Notes: a model not told the origin generated them from the letters alone. A stretch of DNA of 6,281 nucleotides from an uncultured Gammaproteobacteria bacterium (GCA_937926265.1 CALAZS010000245.1:1-6281); one strand, 5' to 3'. Numbered from the stretch's first letter, positions 1-6,277 are shown. Translations and numbers: made by a program.

Positions 1-192
1 GGCAGTTTGTCTGCCCAAACAATTTTGCAATCCATCCCTAAAACCATCACGATCAAAACGGATGTCATCACAATGAAGGGCCAGAGAAGCGGAATGGATA
101 ACCGCATTCAATTACGAATCGGTGAAATCAACAACAAGACCGTCAGAACCCAACCCATCATTTACTCAGGGCAAAGAAAAATAAACCAATGA
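1..192 (+). CDS. 3' end of an unrecognised beta-rich protein gene (truncated by window edge)
   Basis: The frame is open from the first base to a TGA at 190-192, so this is most likely the C-terminal 63 residues of a longer protein. A TTG at 7 or an ATG at 73 could serve as starts, but neither has a convincing ribosome binding site. The piece is rich in alternating hydrophobic/polar residues and T, I, K, typical of beta strands, and has no cysteines or membrane segment. An internal repeat is visible: KTDVITMKGQR (from TTG-numbered residue 17) matches RTQPIIYSGQR (from residue 47), a period of 30 residues. The stop overlaps the ATG of the next gene (ATGA, 189-192), so the two are probably co-transcribed and translationally coupled. 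I do not recognise the family. A surface or periplasmic protein is a guess based only on the repeat and on the exported neighbour. Confidence 0.5.
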   Translation, partial: GSLSAQTILQSIPKTITIKTDVITMKGQRSGMDNRIQLRIGEINNKTVRTQPIIYSGQRKINQ

Positions 193-629
193 AAGCGTTA
201 GTTTCCAATATGCTGAATATTCTGGCACTCTTTGTATTGCTAACTTCCAGCCCGTTATTTGCAAGTGACTTCCTGTTTGAAGTGCCGGTTAAACTGGATC
301 GCATTCCCAAGGGCATCCCCCAGGCAAAGATCCAGTGTGATGTTTTCGGTTACAGGGATAATAAAGAACCGATTGCTTCTGGTTACAGCATCCGTCCGAT
401 TGGTACACACCGGGGGGAACTGATTGATACTGTCCGGGTTAGTGTCAATTACCAGTCCATGAAAAGACACATCAATCCGCATATGTATCAATGCCGCCTG
501 TTACTTTTAACTCCATGGGCTGAATCAGCCTGGCAGATGCCAGCTACAGACTCGGTGGACACGTCCATCCACCCGCTGCCTGATTCAAAACCTGTGACCC
601 TGGTGGAGGGTATTTTATCAACACGATAG
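189..629 (+). CDS. Unrecognised exported protein, N-terminal part (reading frame interrupted)
   Basis: This reads as 146 residues starting at ATG 189, which overlaps the stop of the preceding gene by ATGA. A classical signal peptide is visible: MKA..., a hydrophobic core at about residues 9-22, and a likely cleavage after LFA at residue 25. The mature part is probably periplasmic or secreted. It has two cysteines (C50 and C102), each in a short strand-like stretch (IQCDVFGY, YQCRLLLL), which could form a disulfide. No catalytic motif or known domain is recognised. The last residues of this frame after E140-G141 (ILSTR) are probably out of frame: the -1 frame is open from 584 and continues with protein-like sequence to 991. 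A single missing base near the GAGGG at 606-610 would join both halves into one protein of about 267 residues. Either the gene is broken or the sequence has a base error. The start and signal peptide are well supported; the function is unknown. Confidence 0.6.
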   Translation: MKALVSNMLNILALFVLLTSSPLFASDFLFEVPVKLDRIPKGIPQAKIQCDVFGYRDNKEPIASGYSIRPIGTHRGELIDTVRVSVNYQSMKRHINPHMYQCRLLLLTPWAESAWQMPATDSVDTSIHPLPDSKPVTLVEGILSTR

Positions 630-991
630 TACGGATTGAGCAGGACCCCAGTGCCGGCCTTGAAATTTACGATGCCAGTAAACTCGACAATAACCAGGCT
701 ATCAACATTCTTATCGGCGGAACCCAGTCAGCCCCTGAACTGAATATCATTTTGGTAAAAACGAATAACAGCATCAATGCATTCCTCAACAAGTGCAGTC
801 ATTTTGGTGTGCCCCTGAACGTTTTACCCGATTATGGCTTTTTCTCAGATAACAATAAGTCGCTGGTATGCCAGGTTCACTATGCCAGGTATTCACCCGA
901 GGATGGTCATTGCCAGAAAGGTGACTGTGATGGCAACGGCCTTGAGAAAATCGAAATAAGCCTGAATGAAAATAAAATTATGCTGGTTTAG
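611..991 (+). pseudogene. C-terminal half of the same exported protein, in the -1 frame
   Basis: The frame is open from 584 to a TAG at 989-991. It encodes protein-like sequence such as YFINTIVRIEQD and later a cysteine-rich segment (NKCSHF, LVCQVHY, GHCQKGDCDG). The only ordinary start codon is a TTG at 752, which has no Shine-Dalgarno and would discard about 50 plausible residues upstream of it. The part from about 611 therefore reads best as the continuation of the gene starting at 189, displaced by one base. With the upstream half, the protein would have six cysteines after the signal peptide, fitting an exported, disulfide-bonded protein. If this is instead a separate gene, it would be a 79-residue protein from 752. 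No family is recognised. The gene ends 17 bases before the convergent methyltransferase. Confidence 0.5.
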
Positions 992-994
992 AAG

Positions 995-1015
995 ACGCTT
1001 TAACTGAATTAGCGT
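995..1015. terminator. Weak hairpin between convergent genes
   Basis: ACGCT (995-999) and AGCGT (1011-1015) can pair across an 11-base loop, extended outward by a G-T and an A-T pair. On the plus strand it is followed by only three T. It sits between the stops of two convergent genes (991 and 1009), where a bidirectional terminator would be expected, but the stem is short and the T run poor. Confidence 0.22.
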
Positions 1016-1671
1016 TTACGACAAAGCGTCAGACCATCACCGATTGGCACCAGGCTCATACTTATGCGCTCGTCTGCAAGCAACTCCTGGTTTAACGCCC
1101 TGATGGCATTCGTATCTTCATCCTGAACGGTTTCATCTGCGACATCACCACCCCAAAGAGTGTTATCAAACATTAACAGACCGCCGGGTTTTAGTAGCGC
1201 CAGGCAGAGTTCATAGTAATCATGGTAGTTGGTTTTGTCGGCATCTATAAATGCCATGTCAAAATGGCCTGCAGCACCATTCTTGATAAGGTCTTTCAGG
1301 GTCCGCATAGCCGGACCAATTCTTAAATCGATCTTGTCACTGACACCGGCTTTTTGCCAGTAAGGCTTACCAATTGAAGTCCATTCTTCACTGATGTCAC
1401 AGCAGATGATTTTGCCATCATCCGGTAAAGCCATCGCCATACTCAAGGCACTGTACCCTGTAAATGTACCGACTTCGATAATATAACCGGCACCCAGCAG
1501 TTCAACCATTAACGCCATGAACTGACCCTGTTCCGGTGCAATCTGCATACGGGCCATTTCATGCTTCATGGTTTCTTCACGAAGCTTCACCTGTTCCGCT
1601 GACTCTTTGACTGAATTTTTCAGCAGGTAATTGTAAAGTTTGTCATCCAGGCTGATTGTTCTGTTGGACAA
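1009..1671 (-). CDS. Class I SAM-dependent O-methyltransferase (caffeoyl-CoA/catechol OMT-like)
   Basis: This is a 220-residue cytosolic methyltransferase of the small cation-dependent O-methyltransferase family (Methyltransf_3 type), which moves a methyl group from S-adenosylmethionine to a hydroxyl on a small molecule. The Rossmann core is clear. Motif I is EVGTFTGYSAL at residues 66-76. An acidic residue at the end of the next strand (D92 in CCDIS) would bind the SAM ribose. FIDADK (141-146) and MFDNTLWGGDV (167-177) supply the usual metal-site residues, about D143, D169 and N170. The length is normal for the family. The start is TTG at 1671, chosen because a strong GGAG lies 8 bases upstream; the nearby ATG at 1685 is in another frame. 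It is the last gene of the leftward operon after uup and a small exported protein, 15 bases downstream of the latter. The natural substrate cannot be read from the sequence; bacterial members often act on catechol-like or flavonoid compounds in vitro. Confidence 0.88.
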   Translation of the reverse strand: MSNRTISLDDKLYNYLLKNSVKESAEQVKLREETMKHEMARMQIAPEQGQFMALMVELLGAGYIIEVGTFTGYSALSMAMALPDDGKIICCDISEEWTSIGKPYWQKAGVSDKIDLRIGPAMRTLKDLIKNGAAGHFDMAFIDADKTNYHDYYELCLALLKPGGLLMFDNTLWGGDVADETVQDEDTNAIRALNQELLADERISMSLVPIGDGLTLCRKR

Positions 1672-1679
1672 AGCCGATT

Positions 1680-1683
1680 CTCC
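1680..1683 (-). promoter_or_regulatory. Shine-Dalgarno that fixes the TTG start of the methyltransferase
   Basis: On the minus strand GGAG is followed by eight bases (AATCGGCT) and then TTG. The spacing is ideal and no in-frame ATG lies nearby, so the TTG at 1671-1669 is the likely start. Confidence 0.65.
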
Positions 1684-1686
1684 ATT

Positions 1687-2133
1687 TTAAAAACGAATTT
1701 TTTCCAGTACTTCATAACCATCCCGGTCAGGCACCCAACTCCAGTCATGGGTCTGCATGTTCCGAATGGCATCCCAAAGCGCATCATCATATGACTTGCC
1801 ACTAAAGCCGCAACCAATACTGCGCCGTTCTGTTTCGACTTTTCTGAACTTTGGTATATAGCGACTTTCCAGCACGACAGCATAGCCGCTGTTGTGGAAA
1901 GTCTGTCCACGCGGGTGCCGTATATCAAGACCACGGTCGTAATCGTCATAGCCTTTTTCGGCCAGCATCTGTTCAGCTTTTTCCTGTAATACGAAAGGAT
2001 GTTCTGCACCGTTAAGCAGAACGTAATCAAGCACCGAGCCTTTCCACAATGCGACAACGCATATTGCACCCGACCATGCCGGCGTTGCCAGCAACATCAG
2101 GACAGAAAATATCAACAGGCGTTTGCGTGTCAT
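1687..2133 (-). CDS. Small exported protein of unknown function
   Basis: The product is 148 residues with a good signal peptide: MTRKRLL, a hydrophobic core at about residues 6-16, then ATPAWSGA, with cleavage likely at about residues 18-23. There is no lipobox (a Cys at 25 lies in GAICVV, not after L-A-G/S), so a soluble periplasmic protein is more likely than a lipoprotein. The mature part is charged and aromatic-rich (YDDYDRGLD, HDWSWVPDRDGYEVL) and has just two cysteines, C25 and C108, which could form one disulfide. I do not recognise the family. The ATG overlaps the TGA of uup as ATGA (2130-2133), and GGAAG lies 7 bases upstream, so translation is probably coupled to uup. The O-methyltransferase follows 15 bases after its stop. 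The gene is well supported by signal peptide, RBS and operon position; the function is open. Confidence 0.75.
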   Translation of the reverse strand: MTRKRLLIFSVLMLLATPAWSGAICVVALWKGSVLDYVLLNGAEHPFVLQEKAEQMLAEKGYDDYDRGLDIRHPRGQTFHNSGYAVVLESRYIPKFRKVETERRSIGCGFSGKSYDDALWDAIRNMQTHDWSWVPDRDGYEVLEKIRF

Positions 2134-4058
2134 AATAATGCTTCCAGTTCTTCCCAGCGTTGAAAACTTTCCTCCAGGTTAGCTTCCAGGTCTGCCATCT
2201 CTTTTTGTAGTTCAGTTACCATTTTTGCCTGGTCTTTATATAACACAGGGTTAGACAATTGACTCTGCACTTCATTCAAACGATTTTCAAGTTTTTCAAT
2301 GGTCCGGGGCAGTTCTTCCAACTCGGTTTTTTGCTTGTAGCTGAGTTTGATCTTAGCGGGTTTATTCCTGTCTTTAGACTGAATCTCGGCTTTTTCAGGC
2401 TTTTCAATTTTTTCAATTGGGCGATTTTCTGCAATCTGCTGCTGACGTTTCTTTTGCATTGCCTCCCAGTCAGAATAGCCGCCAACATAATGACCAACAT
2501 GACCGTCGCCCTCCAGCACAAGTGTCGCAGTTACCACGTTATCCAGGAAAACACGGTCGTGACTGACAAGAATCAGCGTACCCTGGTAATCAGTCAGTAA
2601 TTCTTCAAGCAATTCCAGGGTTTCAACATCAAGATCATTGGTTGGCTCATCCAGCACCAGCAGGTTTGCCGGTTTTAAAAACAGCTTGGCAAGCATTAAA
2701 CGGTTGCGCTCTCCCCCTGATAATGCTTTTGCCGGCTGGCGCACTCGGTCAGGAGCAAAAAGAAAATCCTGCAGGTAGGAAATAACATGTTTTTCCTTGC
2801 CGTTGATGACGACCTTGTCTGAGCCTTCGGCGACATTGTCTATGACGGTTTTGTCGGGATTTATCTGATCGCGCAACTGGTCGTAAAACACCACGTCCAG
2901 TCTTTCACCCATTATCACCTTACCTGCATCCGGCTCAAGCCGGCCCAGTAGCAGGTTTAACAATGTCGACTTACCGGAGCCATTCGGCCCGATGACACCG
3001 ATACGGTCACCCCTTAACACTGTCAACGAAAACTGTTTGATGATGGGTTTGTCATCCCATTGATAGCTGATGTTTTCAAGCTGACAGACAAGCTTGGCTG
3101 AATGCTCTGATTTCTGCAGTTGCAAATTGACAGAACCCTGCTGCTGACGGCGTTGACGATAGGTCTCACGCATGGCTTTTAATGCTCTGACCCGACCTTC
3201 ATTACGCGTGCGACGTGCCTTGATACCCTGGCGAATCCAGACTTCTTCCTGGGCCAGTTTTTTATCAAACCGCTCATTAAGCTTGGCCTCGGCATTCAGG
3301 CGTTCATCACGCCTTCTTAGATAATTCTCATAGTCGCCCGGCCAGTCAGTTATCTTTCCACGGTCGAGTTCGACTATGCGGGTTGCCAGCCTTCGCAGAA
3401 ATTCACGGTCGTGCGTGATAAAAAGAATCGAACCTTTAAAATCCAGCAGAAAATCTTCCATCCATTGGATGGCTTCGAGATCAAGATGGTTGGTTGGCTC
3501 GTCCAGCAGCAACAATGAAGGCCTCGTCACCAGGGCCCTGGCTAAAAGAACCCGTCGCTTCAAGCCGCCTGATAAGGATGAAACATCGGCGTCAGCGGGT
3601 AAACTGAGCCTGGATATGACTGTTTCCACTTCCTGCTCCAGCTGCCAGCCATCGACCGCTTCAAGATCATGCTGGGTTTCGGCAAGCTTTTCGAGGTTGC
3701 TGTCAGACGGATCATGCGAGACTGCCTGGACCACCTGGTGATACCTGTTCAGCAATGAGGCCTTTTCCCCCAGCGCTGAAGACACCACTTCAAAAACACT
3801 GCCGGCAAATCCCTGCGGTACTTCCTGGTCGAGTTTTGCAATGACCAGTTCCCGCGCCCGCGCGACTTCACCTGAATCAGGCCTGATCAAACCCTCAATG
3901 ATTTTCATCAGGGTTGATTTGCCTTCACCATTTCTACCAATCAGGCAAACGCGTTCACCCGGGGTAATTGTAAGGCTGGCACCATCGAGTAAAGGCAAAC
4001 CGCCAAAACCGTGCTGTACGTTTTTAAGAGTTACAAGATTCATAAAAGAATGTACCAT
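2130..4058 (-). CDS. uup: ABC-F family ATPase Uup
   Basis: This is a cytosolic tandem-ATPase protein of the ABC-F family with no membrane domain. Family members act on the ribosome; Uup is also linked to DNA-binding and precise transposon excision in E. coli. Numbered from ATG 4058 (642 residues), the first domain has Walker A GRNGEGKST (41-49), signature LSGGLKRR (162-169), Walker B LLLLDEPTNHLD (182-193, catalytic E187) and switch H216. The second has GPNGSGKST (357-365), LSGGERNR (446-453), LLVLDEPTNDLD (466-477, E471) and H500. The linker between them (about 240-310) holds the very basic Uup-type stretch IRQGIKARRTRNEGRVRAL. The C-terminal domain (about 572-642) is a heptad-rich coiled coil, the Uup hallmark. 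Both sites look active. A start at ATG 4043 (MNLVTLKNV) fits the usual Uup N-terminus better than 4058, which lies inside an FNR-type palindrome; neither has a strong Shine-Dalgarno. It is the first gene of a leftward three-gene operon. Confidence 0.93.
   Translation of the reverse strand: MVHSFMNLVTLKNVQHGFGGLPLLDGASLTITPGERVCLIGRNGEGKSTLMKIIEGLIRPDSGEVARARELVIAKLDQEVPQGFAGSVFEVVSSALGEKASLLNRYHQVVQAVSHDPSDSNLEKLAETQHDLEAVDGWQLEQEVETVISRLSLPADADVSSLSGGLKRRVLLARALVTRPSLLLLDEPTNHLDLEAIQWMEDFLLDFKGSILFITHDREFLRRLATRIVELDRGKITDWPGDYENYLRRRDERLNAEAKLNERFDKKLAQEEVWIRQGIKARRTRNEGRVRALKAMRETYRQRRQQQGSVNLQLQKSEHSAKLVCQLENISYQWDDKPIIKQFSLTVLRGDRIGVIGPNGSGKSTLLNLLLGRLEPDAGKVIMGERLDVVFYDQLRDQINPDKTVIDNVAEGSDKVVINGKEKHVISYLQDFLFAPDRVRQPAKALSGGERNRLMLAKLFLKPANLLVLDEPTNDLDVETLELLEELLTDYQGTLILVSHDRVFLDNVVTATLVLEGDGHVGHYVGGYSDWEAMQKKRQQQIAENRPIEKIEKPEKAEIQSKDRNKPAKIKLSYKQKTELEELPRTIEKLENRLNEVQSQLSNPVLYKDQAKMVTELQKEMADLEANLEESFQRWEELEALL
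2141..2145 (-). promoter_or_regulatory. Ribosome binding site for the small exported protein, inside the end of uup
   Basis: GGAAG on the minus strand lies 7 bases before the ATG at 2133-2131, within the last codons of uup. It supports the overlapping ATGA start and independent or coupled initiation. Confidence 0.5.
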
Positions 4059-4071
4059 TGATAAATATCAA
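4058..4071. promoter_or_regulatory. Perfect FNR/Anr-type operator (TTGAT-N4-ATCAA)
   Basis: TTGATAAATATCAA matches the FNR consensus TTGAT-N4-ATCAA at all ten defined positions. Its centre (4064.5) is about 130 bases upstream of the Crp/Fnr gene at 4194 and about 21 bases upstream of the preferred uup start at 4043. The regulator encoded next to it carries the E..SR recognition-helix residues that FNR uses to read TTGAT. A class II activating position (-41.5) would place a rightward start near 4106, where TAGAAA (4092-4097) is a passable -10. For a leftward promoter the box would lie at or downstream of the start and would more likely repress. The match is seen directly; the binding protein and direction of control are inferred. 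Confidence 0.75.
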
Positions 4072-4091
4072 GGCGTTATGTCAGGGAAAGA

Positions 4092-4125
4092 TAGAAATAC
4101 CACAAAATAAGGAAGCGTTTATAAC
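4092..4125 (+). promoter_or_regulatory. Candidate promoter elements for the Crp/Fnr gene
   Basis: In the 135-base AT-rich divergent region two weak rightward -10 candidates are seen: TAGAAA (4092-4097), about correctly placed for class II activation from the FNR box, and TATAAC (4120-4125, five of six consensus bases) with a poor -35 (ATACCA, 4097-4102). The complement of 4118-4123 reads TATAAA and could serve as a leftward -10 for uup. None has a consensus -35, which fits a need for an activator. The start site cannot be decided from sequence. Confidence 0.3.
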
Positions 4126-4193
4126 TATCAGGCTGTTACATAAATAGCTTATATTTCAAAAATTAAGAAAAGAGGCTACAGGTACTTTCTGTC

Positions 4194-4901
4194 ATGAGCA
4201 AGACAGTTGAATTACATTCGGCATGGACTGGAGAGGCGGATTGTCAAAACTGCCAACTTCGAAACACGGTACTTTTTTCCGGACTTGAAGAAAAAGATTT
4301 CGAGAAAATTCACACCCCTATCGACCAGTACACTTTACCCGCAGGATCATACCTGTACCGCATGGGTGAAAAAGCCGAGAATATGTTTACCGTGCGCAGC
4401 GGCAGTTTCAAACTGGTGCAGTATTTACCGGATGGCAGTCAGCGTATTGTCCGCCTGATTCGTACAACCGATATTACCGGCCTTGAAGCATTACTGGACG
4501 AAAATTACAAACATGATGCCATTGCCCTGCAACCGACAGAAGTCTGTAAATTACCCGTGCCTGTAATCAAGAAGCTTAGCCTGGAAAATCCGAACCTGCA
4601 CAAGGAACTTCTAAACCGCTGGCATCGTGCTTTAAGTGAAGCGGATGCCTGGCTGACTCATCTTTCCACCGGCTCGGCCAAGCAACGCATCGCGCGTTTG
4701 TTACTTCACATGTTCGGCAGTAATTACGACCTCAGTTGCCAGTTGTTCAGCCGTGAAGACATTGGTTCAATGCTGGCAATCACCACTGAAACCAGTAGTC
4801 GTATTATTGCGGAATTCAAACGCAAGGGTATGTTGATTGAAAACGGTCCGCAGAGCTTCAGGCTGGACGTCGAAAAATTACAGGCGATTGCACACGAGTA
4901 A
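4194..4901 (+). CDS. Crp/Fnr family transcriptional regulator with FNR-type recognition helix
   Basis: This is a 235-residue cytosolic DNA-binding regulator. Residues about 28-115 form the cyclic-nucleotide-binding-type beta barrel (GSYLYRMGEKAENMFTVRSG), about 125-155 the dimer helix, and about 160-230 the winged helix-turn-helix. The recognition helix TTETSSRIIAEFKRKGML (197-214) has E199, S202 and R203, matching FNR's E..SR that reads TTGAT. The cAMP-binding Arg-Ser pair of CRP is absent (YKHDAIAL instead), so cAMP is unlikely to be the ligand. Four cysteines are present: C17 and C20 (CQNCQLRNTVLF), C118 (EVCKLP, aligned with FNR C122) and C182. The N-terminal CxxC matches two of FNR's three N-terminal ligands, but the third position is a valine, so a classical four-Cys [4Fe-4S] cluster cannot form as in E. 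coli. It may use another ligand, bind haem, or sense otherwise. A perfect FNR box lies upstream, suggesting autoregulation. A weak AGG lies about 11 bases before the ATG. Confidence 0.88.
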   Translation: MSKTVELHSAWTGEADCQNCQLRNTVLFSGLEEKDFEKIHTPIDQYTLPAGSYLYRMGEKAENMFTVRSGSFKLVQYLPDGSQRIVRLIRTTDITGLEALLDENYKHDAIALQPTEVCKLPVPVIKKLSLENPNLHKELLNRWHRALSEADAWLTHLSTGSAKQRIARLLLHMFGSNYDLSCQLFSREDIGSMLAITTETSSRIIAEFKRKGMLIENGPQSFRLDVEKLQAIAHE

Positions 4902-4904
4902 TTA

Positions 4905-6173
4905 TTATTTTGATGCGGCGTACCGCTGTTTAACGTAATCATCGAGTATCTGCATAAACTCTTCGGCGATATGATCGCCTTTCAACGTCATTGCTTTTTC
5001 ACCATCCATATAAACCGGGGCTGACGGCCGTTCGCCATTACCGGGCAGGCTGATACCGATATCGGCATGTTTGCTTTCACCCGGCCCATTAACCACGCAG
5101 CCCATCACCGCGACATTCATCGATTCAACACCCGGGTATTGTTCTGACCAGACCGGCATCTGGATACGCAGGTGCTTTTCAATATCCTGGGCGAGCTTTT
5201 GGAAGTAAGTGCTGGTGGTGCGTCCGCAACCCGGACAGGCAATTACCTGAGGCATAAAAGAGCGGATTGACATCGACTGCAGAATTTCCTGGGCAACAAT
5301 CACTTCCCTGGTTCGACTGCCGCCAGGCTCTGGTGTAAGAGAAATTCGGATGGTGTCACCAATTCCCTGCTGTAATAAGACAGATAACGCTGCAGTGGAG
5401 GCGACAATCCCTTTTGACCCCATACCTGCCTCTGTCAGGCCGAGGTGAAGTGCATAATCACTTTTGGCAGCCAGTTGCTGATATACAGCTATCAGGTCCT
5501 GCACGCCGCTCATTTTGCATGACAGGATAATTCTGTTTTTAGGCAGCCCAAGCTCAACGGCCTTGTCCGCATTTTCCAGGGCTGACCTGACCATGATGTG
5601 ATGCATGATATCTGCACCTTCAAGAGGATCGGATGACCCGGCATTTTCATCCATCATGCGGGCCACAAGGGACTGATCAAGACTGCCCCAGTTAACACCA
5701 ATACGAATTGCCTTGTCATACTTTGCTGCCGTTTCAATCATGGAGGCAAACTGGGCATCCCGCTTTTCACCACTGCCTACGTTACCGGGATTGATACGGT
5801 ATTTATCCAAAGCCTGTGCGCAATCAGGATAATCAGCAAGCAGCCTGTGACCGTTGAAATGAAAATCACCCACCAGTGGTACTGACAGGTTCATCGCATC
5901 CAGTTTATCCCTGATCACTGCTACTGCCGCTGCTGCAGCTTCGTTGTTGACCGTAATGCGCACCATTTCTGAACCGGCACGGTACAGTTCTGCAACCTGG
6001 TTAACGGTAGATACTATATCCGCCGTATCCGTATTGGTCATTGACTGAACAAGCACGGGCGCATCACCACCGACAGTAAGATGACGAACCTTGACTGGAA
6101 CGGTTTTGTGACGTTTTGGGCCAGAATGTGAGCTGGATTGTGACATGGCCGGAATAGTAACTGATTCAAACAT
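4905..6173 (-). CDS. ispG: 4-hydroxy-3-methylbut-2-enyl diphosphate synthase, flavodoxin-dependent (IspG/GcpE)
   Basis: This cytosolic [4Fe-4S] enzyme performs the penultimate step of the MEP isoprenoid pathway, reducing methylerythritol cyclodiphosphate to HMBPP. It has 422 residues. The TIM-barrel part begins around residue 24 (TVPVKVRHLTVGG, then VQSMTNTDT at 42-50) and includes GDFHFN (102-107), YRINPGNVG (125-133) and IRIGVNWGSLDQ (157-168). The cluster ligands are visible: C313 and C316 in CPGCGRT, C359 in VMGCVVNGPGE, and E366. The protein is about 50 residues longer than the E. coli enzyme: an N-terminal extension of about 20 residues, and extra sequence between the cysteine pair and the third cysteine. 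This is the longer form common in several proteobacteria. ATG 6173 is bounded upstream by an in-frame TAA; ATG 6146 (MSQSSSHSG) is also possible, and neither has a clear Shine-Dalgarno. It converges with the Crp/Fnr gene, with 3 bases between stops. Confidence 0.96.
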   Translation of the reverse strand: MFESVTIPAMSQSSSHSGPKRHKTVPVKVRHLTVGGDAPVLVQSMTNTDTADIVSTVNQVAELYRAGSEMVRITVNNEAAAAAVAVIRDKLDAMNLSVPLVGDFHFNGHRLLADYPDCAQALDKYRINPGNVGSGEKRDAQFASMIETAAKYDKAIRIGVNWGSLDQSLVARMMDENAGSSDPLEGADIMHHIMVRSALENADKAVELGLPKNRIILSCKMSGVQDLIAVYQQLAAKSDYALHLGLTEAGMGSKGIVASTAALSVLLQQGIGDTIRISLTPEPGGSRTREVIVAQEILQSMSIRSFMPQVIACPGCGRTTSTYFQKLAQDIEKHLRIQMPVWSEQYPGVESMNVAVMGCVVNGPGESKHADIGISLPGNGERPSAPVYMDGEKAMTLKGDHIAEEFMQILDDYVKQRYAASK

Positions 6174-6235
6174 CCGCGTCAGTAGTAGATCAATTTAAAC
6201 GAAGAAGCAGAAAGGTAGTTGTTCTGAAGGACGCA

Positions 6236-6277
6236 CAAGCCATCCCTGGAGCTTGGATACGGACATCCTGTCCGTAT
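6236..6277. repeat. Two tandem hairpins upstream of ispG, REP-like element
   Basis: The first hairpin pairs CAAGCCA with TGG and CTTG around a TCCC loop (6236-6255, two-base bulge). The second is a perfect 9-base stem, ATACGGACA (6257-6265) and TGTCCGTAT (6269-6277), around TCC. No T run follows on either strand, so these are not ordinary terminators. Paired short GC-rich palindromes in a gap upstream of a gene resemble the repetitive extragenic palindromes of gammaproteobacteria; this comparison is from memory. The element may continue past the window edge. No gene is apparent in 6174-6281: the minus-strand frame that is open there ends at a TAA just upstream of ispG and does not look coding. 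Confidence 0.5.

Noticed and set aside
611..617. Possible programmed -1 frameshift site (U AUU UUA) in the exported protein gene
   Set aside because: The first triplet is not three identical bases, so P-site re-pairing would be poor, and no clear downstream pseudoknot is seen. A mutation or sequence error is simpler.
928..970. EF-hand or dockerin-like calcium loop (GDCDGNG)
   Set aside because: The D-x-D-x-N-G start is present, but the hydrophobic residue at position 8 and the acidic residue at position 12 are not.
1620..2069. A 149-codon open frame on the minus strand across the small exported protein and the methyltransferase start
   Set aside because: It is in a shifted frame over two better-supported genes, and the translation lacks any domain or signal peptide.
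2259..2600. Plus-strand open frame of 113 codons opposite uup
   Set aside because: It lies antisense to the conserved end of uup, has Phe-rich composition typical of the complement of Lys/Glu-rich coiled-coil codons, and no RBS.
3376..3741. Plus-strand open frame of 121 codons opposite uup
   Set aside because: It is antisense to the first ATPase domain; its Ser/Arg-rich composition is a shadow of the coding strand.
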